Translations under genes and position numbers: made by a program
Notes under the pieces: model-generated
Database searches by the model: none
The model's input: only the letters and a program-made list of their open reading frames with translations
Told to the model about the DNA's origin: nothing
Source: Actinomycetota bacterium
GTDB lineage: Bacteria > Actinomycetota > Actinomycetes > Nanopelagicales > Nanopelagicaceae
Direction of reading: 5' to 3'
Assembly: GCA_009702205.1 (NCBI GenBank)
Contig: WLIM01000002.1
Coordinates: 1 to 36,925, forward strand
DNA length: 36,925 bases
Part shown: piece by piece, positions 17,920 through 26,018 of the stretch
Layout of the letters: each line of letters begins with the position of its first letter
Position numbering within the stretch: the stretch's first letter is position 1

Positions 17920-19149
17920 TTATCTAGTTATCTGCTTAACATGAGATGGATTTAATTCTGCAAGTGAACGCGCTCCAAGCAATTTCATTGTGCGAACCAT
18001 TTGAGTACGCAAGATTTCTAAGCTCCGATCAACGCCCTCTTTGCCACCAGCCATTAGGCCATATAGATAGGCGCGGCCAATCCAAGTGAAATTCGCACCA
18101 GATGCAATCGCGGCAACAACATCGGCTCCATGCATAATTCCGGTATCAACATGTATTTCAAACTTCTTGCCAACCGCTTTACGTACCTCTGGGATTAATA
18201 AATATGGAACTGGTGCACGATCTAATTGACGCCCACCATGATTCGAAAGTGTAATTGCATCGGCTCCGGCTTTTTGAGCAAGAACGGCATCTTCAACGTT
18301 CTGAATTCCTTTTACAACAAGATTTCCACTCCATTGTTTGCGGATCCACTTTAAATCATCAAATGTAACTGTCGGATCGAACATTGAATCTAATAATTCG
18401 GCGACTGTTCCTTTCCAACTATCAAGTGAGGCAAATTTAAGTGGATCAGTTGTTAGGAAATTCATCCACCAAGCCGGCCGTGGAATTGCGTTCAAAATAG
18501 TCTTTGAAGTTAGCGATGGTGGAATTGTCATTCCATTGCGAACATCGCGAAGTCTCGCACCAGCAACAGGAACATCAACTGTTAAAACTAAAGTATCGAA
18601 GCCCGCAGCTTTTGCACGATCAACCAGGGCCATTGAGCGATCGCGGTCTTTCCACATATATAGCTGAAACCAGTTGCGACCATCGGGTGCAATATTTGCA
18701 ACATCTTCAATTGAGCGCGTTCCCATTGTTGAAAGAGTAAATGGAATACCAGCATCGCGAGCAGCGGTAGCTCCGGCATATTCGCCTTCAGTCTGCATCA
18801 TGCGAGTAAAACCAGTTGGTGCTATTCCAATTGGCATAGCCATTGTTTGACCTAACATTTTTACCGTTGTATCAACAATTGAGACATCCCGCAGGATTCG
18901 AGGTTGGAATTCAATTTTTTCAAAAGTTTGTCGTGCTCGAGTCAAACTCGATTCGCTATCTGCGCCACCATCCGTGTAATCAAATGGCGCCTTCGGTGTG
19001 CGACGCTTTGCAATATCTCTTAAATCGTAAATTGTTAAAGCCCGCGAAAGTCTGCGCTTGCGACCATTGAAGATTGGTTTACGGAAGCGCATTAAACCTG
19101 CCAACTCTTTAATTCCAGGAAAGCGGCGTTTAACTTTTAATTGACCCAT
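17920..19149 (-). CDS. lldD: FMN-dependent alpha-hydroxy-acid (L-lactate) dehydrogenase, LldD-like
   Basis: [77 protein letters not shown]. Confidence 0.92.
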   Translation of the reverse strand: MGQLKVKRRFPGIKELAGLMRFRKPIFNGRKRRLSRALTIYDLRDIAKRRTPKAPFDYTDGGADSESSLTRARQTFEKIEFQPRILRDVSIVDTTVKMLGQTMAMPIGIAPTGFTRMMQTEGEYAGATAARDAGIPFTLSTMGTRSIEDVANIAPDGRNWFQLYMWKDRDRSMALVDRAKAAGFDTLVLTVDVPVAGARLRDVRNGMTIPPSLTSKTILNAIPRPAWWMNFLTTDPLKFASLDSWKGTVAELLDSMFDPTVTFDDLKWIRKQWSGNLVVKGIQNVEDAVLAQKAGADAITLSNHGGRQLDRAPVPYLLIPEVRKAVGKKFEIHVDTGIMHGADVVAAIASGANFTWIGRAYLYGLMAGGKEGVDRSLEILRTQMVRTMKLLGARSLAELNPSHVKQITR

Positions 19150-19196
19150 AGGAAAATACTACACATCGGATTTGGCGGAGTATGCTTCCAATCCTT

Positions 19197-19475
19197 ATGC
19201 GTAAGGTCCTGATTCTTAACGAGAATGACAACATTGCCGTCTGCCTTGTGGACTTAGAAATTGGTGAAGTCATCGGACAAGATGGCCTTAATCTCACTAT
19301 TCAAAATCGCATTCCTCGCGGCCACAAAGTTGCGACAAAAAACATTTCAAAAGATGACGGCATTATTAAATATGGTGAGCGCATGGGTCACGCAACTTCC
19401 GAGATTAAAATCGGTGAGCACGTACACACGCATAATGTTCTTGGCGATCGCCTCTCAACGGAGCAAGTGAAATGA
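19197..19475 (+). CDS. UxaA-family SAF-domain subunit (altronate dehydratase N-terminal domain as a separate protein)
   Basis: MRKVLILNENDNIAVCLVDLEIGE...IPRGHKVATKNISKDDGIIKYGERMGHATSEIKIGEHVHTHNVLG matches the SAF domain of UxaA/GarD (RGHK, IIKYG, GEHVHTHN). ORF-track start is 19182; ATG 19197 fits better. Confidence 0.9.
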   Translation: MRKVLILNENDNIAVCLVDLEIGEVIGQDGLNLTIQNRIPRGHKVATKNISKDDGIIKYGERMGHATSEIKIGEHVHTHNVLGDRLSTEQVK

Positions 19476-20284
19476 GCATGAAGGGATTCGACCATGGAAA
19501 TCGTGGGATTGGTGTGCGAAACCATCAATTGATTCTTCCTTCCGTAGTCTGTTCAACCCGAGTATCTAGTCGAATTGCACGTGAAGTAGGCGCAGTTACT
19601 TTTGCTCACCAACATGGATGTGGCTTTATTGGAAATGACGTTGGTCGCATTACAGATTACTTCGCTGCTCTCGCAAATCATCCAAATGTAAGTTCAACTT
19701 TAATTGTTGGACTCGGATGTGAAACGCTTCAGGGAAATGAATTAGCAGATAAATTACTTACAAAAAATAAATCAACAAATTATTTAGTCACTCAAGAAAG
19801 TGGCGGCGTAGCTGGAACAGTTAGTTCAGGTATTTCTGCGGCGAGAGAATTATCAGCTAATTTTCCAACTGCCCAGACGGTTCTACCCAGACTTCATCTT
19901 GGAATTGATCTCTCCAATGATGATTTCAAAGTTGATGAGATAGTTGCCGCGCTAACTGAAGTTGGCGTAGATATAACAGTTGCGGCTTCACATAAGAACT
20001 CTGGTCTTAATTTTTCAGATTTAATGGAAGCTGGCGTTCACGTGATTCTCTCTTTCCCTGATCCAAACCAGCCACCTTCAGGTTTTCCGCTGATCCCGAC
20101 GATAAACGTTTCAAGCGGATCACCACTTCATTTGGCTATTGCAAATGATTTTGATTTAGGGCCGAAGGCAGAATCTGAAGAAATTATGGAGAAGATTTAT
20201 AACGTCGTAAACGGTGAACTTACGAAAGTTGAAGCCATCGGTGCCGGCGAAATTATTGCTGCTCGTGAGGTGCGAAGTGTCTGA
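19472..20284 (+). CDS. UxaA-family core subunit A: retains GC motifs, lacks ECGGSD region (shortened)
   Basis: RGIGVRNHQLILPSVVC, HQHGCGFIGND, HPNVSSTLIVGLGCETLQGNE, and a C-terminal PTINVSSGSPL segment. ATGA overlap with the SAF gene. Confidence 0.85.
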   Translation: MSMKGFDHGNRGIGVRNHQLILPSVVCSTRVSSRIAREVGAVTFAHQHGCGFIGNDVGRITDYFAALANHPNVSSTLIVGLGCETLQGNELADKLLTKNKSTNYLVTQESGGVAGTVSSGISAARELSANFPTAQTVLPRLHLGIDLSNDDFKVDEIVAALTEVGVDITVAASHKNSGLNFSDLMEAGVHVILSFPDPNQPPSGFPLIPTINVSSGSPLHLAIANDFDLGPKAESEEIMEKIYNVVNGELTKVEAIGAGEIIAAREVRSV

Positions 20285-21440
20285 TCAATTAAAAGCATTT
20301 GCAAGACCTGATGGTCGTTGGGGATTGCGTAACCACGTATTAATACTCCCTCTGCATTCAGCTCTTTCGGCAACAGCGAGAAAGATTGCTGATGCTTCAA
20401 TCGGCGCAGTAGGAGTTAGTCACGACTGGTCTGGTGAAGTAGATGGCGACTTTGCTCGCATCACCAAAACAATTTCAGGCTTTGCCGCCAATCCAAATAA
20501 TTTTGCGACAATTTTTCTAACAATAGGAACACCGCATGAATTAGCGATAATTGAAGTTGCAAAGAAGATTGGTTTAGCCCGAGCCGAAGTTTTAAACGTT
20601 GCAGAATATGGCTCAATGGCAAAGATCGCTGATATCGGTCTTGCAATGGCAAATTCACTTGTTAAAGAAGCTAATTTGCAAGCCAGAGTTAGTGCACCTT
20701 GGAGCGCAATTATTCTCGGTCAAGAATGTGGTGGTTCGGATGCGCTCTCCGGAATAACTGCAAATCCTGCACTTGGCGTTGCCAGTGACCGACTTGTAGA
20801 ACTTGGTGCGGCATCCGTATTAGGTGAGACAACAGAAATTCTTGGTGCCGAACATTTACTTGCGGCTCGCGCAATTACTCCTGAGATTGGTGCCCAAATA
20901 ATTGAGACTGTCGCAAGGTATGAGCGATCAATTAATTACGAAGGCATTGATATGCGAGGCGCCCAACCTTCACGCGGAAATATAGAAGGTGGATTAACAA
21001 CTTTGGAAGAGAAATCACTTGGCGCGGCTAAGAAAGCGGGAAGTGCACAATTCTCTGGCGTTCTTGAATATGCAGACCAGGTTCCAAATTCCGGGCTCTA
21101 CTTTATGGATACTCCTGGACATGACACTGAACAATTAACTGGTTTTGGAGCTGGTGGAATCAACATAATAGTTTTCACAACTGGCCGTGGAACTCCAACT
21201 GGTTCGGCGATTGTTCCAACAATCAAAGTAGCAACAAATAGCACCATGGCAAATGCAATTCCAGATTTGATTGATTTAAATGCCGGAACAATTGCTGATG
21301 GCTTAAAAACTTTAGCGCAAGTTGGTGGAGAGTTATTTGATTTAATTCTTGAAGTTGCCAATGGTAAGACGACTAAGGCTGAAAAAGGTTTGCATCACGA
21401 GTTCTCACTATCTCGGATGTATAACACCGTTATTCGTTAA
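20277..21440 (+). CDS. UxaA-family core subunit B: retains ECGGSD and C-terminal catalytic region, lacks GC motifs
   Basis: GTG start 20277 (VSDQLKAFARPDGRWGLRNHVLILPL), QECGGSDALSGITANPALG, PSRGNIEGGLTTLEEKSLGAAKKAGS, FTTGRGTPTGSAIVPTIKVATNS. ORF-track start 20214 lies inside the preceding gene. Confidence 0.88.
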   Translation: MSDQLKAFARPDGRWGLRNHVLILPLHSALSATARKIADASIGAVGVSHDWSGEVDGDFARITKTISGFAANPNNFATIFLTIGTPHELAIIEVAKKIGLARAEVLNVAEYGSMAKIADIGLAMANSLVKEANLQARVSAPWSAIILGQECGGSDALSGITANPALGVASDRLVELGAASVLGETTEILGAEHLLAARAITPEIGAQIIETVARYERSINYEGIDMRGAQPSRGNIEGGLTTLEEKSLGAAKKAGSAQFSGVLEYADQVPNSGLYFMDTPGHDTEQLTGFGAGGINIIVFTTGRGTPTGSAIVPTIKVATNSTMANAIPDLIDLNAGTIADGLKTLAQVGGELFDLILEVANGKTTKAEKGLHHEFSLSRMYNTVIR

Positions 21441-22617
21441 GGCTAATCCGAGAGGCAAGGGCAGGATCTATCCGCCAATCGCTTAACATCTTCTTGTAAG
21501 TAGCAACATCTTCCGAAGTTGGTTTGGCATTTGTAAGAACTGCGCGAATCATAATATTTCGCGGTGTGTGCTCTCCCCCAATAAATTCAATAATCTCGGT
21601 TCGATAGCCCTTGAGCTTAAGAATTTGAGCCCTTAATGAATCGGTCATTAAGTCACCAAGACGTTCTTTCATTAAGCCATGCTTAGTAAGAATGTTCCAA
21701 GGTTCTGGAACCTGGCTCATCTGAGTCTGTAAATCATGTTGGCAACATGGTGCAACTAATAACAATTTTGCTCCGCCATTTACTGCCCAAGCAATTGCAT
21801 CATCGGTTGCGGTGTCGCAGGCGTGAAGTGCAATGGCGATATCGCAGGTAGTGATTGAAGTTTGATCTATGGCTTCTGCCTTGAATTCGATTGAAGCAGA
21901 GATTCCTAATTTCTTAGCAATCTCGGTATTTCTCTTCAGTGATTCAGGTCTGATATCAATACCAATCACATGAACTGGAATATCCATACTCTTTAAATAT
22001 TGGTGCACAGCAAATGTTAGATATGCGTTTCCACATCCTAAGTCGGCTATCACAAGTGGGTTTGAGGAAGTTGGTTCTGCAATTTGCTTTGCTGCAATGG
22101 CTGAATTGAGAGTTGGAACAAGCAATCTAAGAAATTCTTCAACTTGTAAGTACTTATCTGCTCGCGTTGGCTTAACTCTTCCATTTGCATCACTGATTCC
22201 AACTTCAATCAAGAATGGATCGGCCGAATCCAATAATCGAGTTTTCTTTCGATCATGTTCCAAATTCTGTTCGCGTGCCACTTTATCTTCATGGACTTGA
22301 GCTTCACCCTTTTTTGTGATTCGAATTGAAAGGGATCCAGCTGTGTGTTCAACCAAAATATTTGCGTATCCCAGTTCCAAATAACTCATGGGATTGAAAT
22401 CTTTTTGGGCAATATTTTTAGTTGTAGTGACCCGGCCATCATTTTGCATAATCTGGTAAACAACTTCATCTTTAATTAATACCGGACGAATATCAATTCG
22501 CTCAAATGGAACAACCATATTTCGCCGGCGCCCGGATAAGACTATTCGCACTAAAGTTTTAGAATCCCGAGCAAACGCAACAGCCTTTTCCAAGGCGCTT
22601 TCTAATTGAGTCGCCAC
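21430..22617 (-). CDS. Class I SAM-dependent methyltransferase (Methyltransf_32-like)
   Basis: VIADLGCGNAYLTFAVHQYL, HVIGIDIRPESL, DIAIALHACDTATDDAI, LLLVAPCCQHDLQ. Confidence 0.82.
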   Translation of the reverse strand: MATQLESALEKAVAFARDSKTLVRIVLSGRRRNMVVPFERIDIRPVLIKDEVVYQIMQNDGRVTTTKNIAQKDFNPMSYLELGYANILVEHTAGSLSIRITKKGEAQVHEDKVAREQNLEHDRKKTRLLDSADPFLIEVGISDANGRVKPTRADKYLQVEEFLRLLVPTLNSAIAAKQIAEPTSSNPLVIADLGCGNAYLTFAVHQYLKSMDIPVHVIGIDIRPESLKRNTEIAKKLGISASIEFKAEAIDQTSITTCDIAIALHACDTATDDAIAWAVNGGAKLLLVAPCCQHDLQTQMSQVPEPWNILTKHGLMKERLGDLMTDSLRAQILKLKGYRTEIIEFIGGEHTPRNIMIRAVLTNAKPTSEDVATYKKMLSDWRIDPALASRISLNE

Positions 22618-22618
22618 G

Positions 22619-23692
22619 TTAAATGTTTTTCAAAATACGATCTGCGGCGTCAGATATTTGAGAGTCGCTCGCAGTCATTGCAATTCGAATATGTTGACTT
22701 CCAGCTTCGCCATAGAAAATTCCAGGGGTAGCTAAAATTCCAAGATCAGCCAACCAAGAAACCGCATCCCAGCAATCGCCACCACGGGTGCACCAGATGT
22801 AAAGACCTGCATCAGAGAAATCAATTTTGAACCCGGCTTTTATTAGCGCTGAACTAAGTAACTTGCGACGACTGGCATAACGCTCGGCTTGTTCACTTAC
22901 ATGGACCTCATCGGCGAGCGCGACAGTCATTGCTCTCTGAATTGGTAGCGGAACCATCATTCCCGCATGTTTTCTAACTTCACGAATCTGTGAAATAACT
23001 TCTGGATCTCCAACGATTAGCCCTGCGCGATAGCCAGCCAAGTTAGAACGTTTAGACATTGAATGAACTGCGATTAAATTCTTATTATTTCCGGCTGCTA
23101 ATTTCAAAATTGAAACTGGCGCCGGACCTCGAGCTGGAAAGCTTATGTAACATTCATCGCTTATAACTAATGAGTTATTTTCTCTGGCATATGAAATAAC
23201 TGCTGCTAATTCGGTTTCGCTATGAACTCTTCCAGTTGGATTCGAAGGTGAATTAATCCACGCTAAATCACTCTTTGGCCAAGTTTTCGCATCAATATCA
23301 ACCGCTATGGCTTCACTACCGTGAATTATGGAACCAACTAGATAAGTTGGATAGGCAACTTTTGGATAGAGCACAGTTTTTGCTTCCAATATTGTTGGCA
23401 GCCAGGCAACAAGTTCTTTCGATCCAATAGTTGGGAGTACGTCGAATTCACCACTTGCGCCTAAAGTTTTTATCGCCCAGTCTCGCATTGCTTCGCGCAA
23501 CTGCGGTGTTCCGATAGTTACTGGATAACTAGGTGCATTTGAAGATTCACGAAGTGCGCTCTGTATAAATTCAGGAGTCGCATCTACGGGCGTACCTTGT
23601 GATAAATCAATTAAGCCGCCAGCACTGTTAGCTGCGCGCGCACTGAATGGCGCTAACGCATCCCAAGGAAAATCAGGAAGCTTCAGAGTGAT
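22619..23692 (-). CDS. dapC: Succinyldiaminopimelate aminotransferase (DapC), with no canonical start codon
   Basis: PLP aminotransferase fold I: SPSNPTGRVHSE, SDECYISF, SMSKRSNLAGYRAG. The conserved N-terminus LPDFPWDALAPFSARAANSAGGLIDLSQGTPVDATPEFIQSALRESSNAPSYPVTIGTPQL is encoded upstream of ORF-track start 23500. The start may be CTG at 23686 or ATC at 23692. Confidence 0.85.
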   Translation of the reverse strand: MTLKLPDFPWDALAPFSARAANSAGGLIDLSQGTPVDATPEFIQSALRESSNAPSYPVTIGTPQLREAMRDWAIKTLGASGEFDVLPTIGSKELVAWLPTILEAKTVLYPKVAYPTYLVGSIIHGSEAIAVDIDAKTWPKSDLAWINSPSNPTGRVHSETELAAVISYARENNSLVISDECYISFPARGPAPVSILKLAAGNNKNLIAVHSMSKRSNLAGYRAGLIVGDPEVISQIREVRKHAGMMVPLPIQRAMTVALADEVHVSEQAERYASRRKLLSSALIKAGFKIDFSDAGLYIWCTRGGDCWDAVSWLADLGILATPGIFYGEAGSQHIRIAMTASDSQISDAADRILKNI

Positions 23693-23696
23693 GCAC

Positions 23697-24017
23697 TTAC
23701 TCGGCTTTAGGTGGAAGCGCTTTAACTAATGAGTGATCGCTACCAGTTGCGCCAACTTTGCTCGCGCCGCCTGGAGAACCAATCTCAACGAAGAATTCGC
23801 TATTAGCTTTTCCGAATTCTTTCCACTGTGAAGGCACATCATCTTCGTAATAAATGGCTTCGACCGGACATACAGGTTCGCAAGCACCACAATCAACACA
23901 TTCATCTGGCTGGATGTAGAGCATGCGCCCACCCTCGTAGATGCAATCAACAGGACATTCTTCGATACAAGATTTATCCTTAACATCTACACAAGGTTCT
24001 GCAATTATGTATGTCAC
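23697..24017 (-). CDS. fdxA: Seven-iron ferredoxin (FdxA)
   Basis: MTYIIAEPCVDVKDKSCIEECPVDCIYEGGRMLYIQPDECVDCGACEPVCPVEAIYYEDDVP. Confidence 0.95.
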   Translation of the reverse strand: MTYIIAEPCVDVKDKSCIEECPVDCIYEGGRMLYIQPDECVDCGACEPVCPVEAIYYEDDVPSQWKEFGKANSEFFVEIGSPGGASKVGATGSDHSLVKALPPKAE

Positions 24018-24109
24018 TTGGTTACCTTCCTATAAGAACTAATGAGCCTAGGATAGCGAATAGTCACGAATTAGTAAGGAATTAAATCGGAGAAGAAGGG
24101 GTCTTAAAT

Positions 24110-24301
24110 ATGGGAAATCCCACTCCTTCCTTCGATGAGATTGGAAAACGGCTATCGATTCGCCTACACGACCCAGAAGGCGGCTTCCGAGATTTGCTTG
24201 GTGTTCTGGAAGAAATCGATGCGATTCGCAAGAAAGATGGAACCTTGAAGAAGTTCGATCCATCAGCAATAGCACTTTGGAAAGTTGTGATTGAAAAATG
24301 A
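24110..24301 (+). CDS. Small hypothetical protein, translationally coupled to cysS
   Basis: 63 aa acidic/basic ORF whose stop overlaps the cysS start (ATGA, 24298-24301). Divergent from fdxA. Confidence 0.55.
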   Translation: MGNPTPSFDEIGKRLSIRLHDPEGGFRDLLGVLEEIDAIRKKDGTLKKFDPSAIALWKVVIEK

Positions 24302-25707
24302 ATACCGGTCTATTTATTTTTGACACTAAGGCGCGAGAGCTAAAAGAGGTTAGTGCTAAAAACGGGTTTGATGTTCAAATCTATTGCTGCGGACCGACTG
24401 TTTATCGAGATGCACATGTTGGAAATCTTCGAACTTTTCTACTTGGAGATTTAATTTCCAGGACACTTGTATTCAGTGGAGTTCCTGTAAATCTAATTCA
24501 AAACATTACAGACGTTGGACATATGGGCGAAGACTTCGACGGAAATGAAGTTGGCGAAGATAAAATGTTGGCACAATCTAAGGCTGAGGCCATTGACCCA
24601 TTTGATATTGCTAGAAAATACGAAGCTAACTTTCATCAAGACTTAGCCGGAATAAATGTTAAACCTGCTGCGAAATATCCAAGGGCGAGCGAGACCATAC
24701 CTTTGATGCTGGATTTGATTTCAAATTTGATTGCAACTAGCCATGCATATGTTGGAAGTGACGGGTGTGTTTATTTTGCAGCAAATAGTTTTGCAGGTTA
24801 TGGTGAAATTTCAGGTAACCGTTTAGATTCACTAAAACCTGGCCATCGGTATGAATACGTTGATGATGGTGCGAAGAAATTCCACGCAGATTGGGCGCTC
24901 TGGAAAGCTGCAGAAAATAGAACGCAGATGATTTGGGATTCACCTTGGGGTCCAGGTTTTCCTGGTTGGCATATTGAATGTTCAGCTATGTCTCTGCACT
25001 TCCTTGAAGGACACGTTGATTTACATCTAGGTGGAATCGACCTTCGTTTTCCTCACCACGAGAATGAACGAGCGCAATCAAACTCTGCTGCTGGCTATGA
25101 AGTAGTTGAAAACTGGGTACATGGTGAGCATCTACTTTTTGAAGGACGAAAAATGTCTAAGAGCGCTGGAAACGTTGTGCTCCTGCGAGATGTGATCGCT
25201 AAAGGTTTAGATCCATTATCTCTGCGCCTCTGCTTCTTGGAAAACAGATATCGAAGCCAGATGGATTTAACTTGGGATTCATTGAAAGCTGCGGATGCAA
25301 CCTTGAATCGTTGGCGCGGTAAATACGCTAATTGGATAGCTGAGGGTGAAATTGATAAGCAATTTGTAAATGATTTTACTCATGGCTCACTTGTTGATAT
25401 TCAAAATGATTTGGATACCCCGCGTGCACTACAACAACTTCGAAAGCTTGAGAAGGATGAATTCTTAACAGGGGCCACAAAAGCTGCCTGCTTCCAAGCG
25501 ATGGATGAAATATATGGTTTGGATTTATCGAAGGCACCCGCACCAAAAGCCGAACTAACGCCAGAATTGGCTGAATTACTCGGCGCCCGAAGAGATGCGC
25601 GGGCAGCAAAAGATTTCGCAAAGAGCGATGAACTGCGAGATTTGATGGCTAAATTAGGAGTTCTAGTTAAAGATACGCCAACCGGACAGGAATGGGATTG
25701 GAATTAG
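24298..25707 (+). CDS. cysS: Cysteinyl-tRNA synthetase
   Basis: CCGPTVYRDAHVGNLRTFLLGD, NITDVGH, GWHIECSAMS, HLGGIDLRFPHHENERAQ, KMSKSAGNV, extended C-terminal region. Confidence 0.94.
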   Translation: MNTGLFIFDTKARELKEVSAKNGFDVQIYCCGPTVYRDAHVGNLRTFLLGDLISRTLVFSGVPVNLIQNITDVGHMGEDFDGNEVGEDKMLAQSKAEAIDPFDIARKYEANFHQDLAGINVKPAAKYPRASETIPLMLDLISNLIATSHAYVGSDGCVYFAANSFAGYGEISGNRLDSLKPGHRYEYVDDGAKKFHADWALWKAAENRTQMIWDSPWGPGFPGWHIECSAMSLHFLEGHVDLHLGGIDLRFPHHENERAQSNSAAGYEVVENWVHGEHLLFEGRKMSKSAGNVVLLRDVIAKGLDPLSLRLCFLENRYRSQMDLTWDSLKAADATLNRWRGKYANWIAEGEIDKQFVNDFTHGSLVDIQNDLDTPRALQQLRKLEKDEFLTGATKAACFQAMDEIYGLDLSKAPAPKAELTPELAELLGARRDARAAKDFAKSDELRDLMAKLGVLVKDTPTGQEWDWN

Positions 25708-26018
25708 ATTTTTTTCGTTGCAAATATGGTCGCAGCTAATAAGCCGCCGAGTAAGAAAATATTCCCATAAGAATTAGAGATAACTAATATTTCGTGGCTC
25801 TGCCCATAAGAGCCAGCACGTAACGCAACTAGCAACCAAGCTATAGCAGCTACTATTTTGAACTTTCTTTCTCCAAATAGTTCTCCTACAAAATTAATTC
25901 CTACAGCCGTTGTAATTAGCGCCAGAATAATTCCGATTGGATGAAATGCATTATGTAATGCAACCCCGATAAAGCCAATTACCGCGCCAAGAAGTATGGA
26001 ACCGAAAAACTTAAACAA
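25704..26018 (-). CDS. Small integral membrane protein, function unknown
   Basis: 104 aa with about four hydrophobic segments; overlaps the mshB-like start by 8 nt. Confidence 0.65.
   Translation of the reverse strand: MFKFFGSILLGAVIGFIGVALHNAFHPIGIILALITTAVGINFVGELFGERKFKIVAAIAWLLVALRAGSYGQSHEILVISNSYGNIFLLGGLLAATIFATKKI

Noticed and set aside
19472-21440. The two UxaA core ORFs as a frameshifted pseudogene of one dehydratase
   Set aside because: Each ORF has its own family N-terminal signature (GVRNHxLILP / GLRNHVLILP) and its own C-terminal segment. They overlap by only 8 nt with a separate GTG start, so they are two paralogues rather than fragments.
24298-25707. MshC (mycothiol ligase) instead of CysS, given the MshB-like neighbour
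   Set aside because: It has typical CysS motifs (CCGPTVYRDAHVGNLR, KMSKSAGNV) and an extended C-terminal region of about 100 residues more than expected for MshC.
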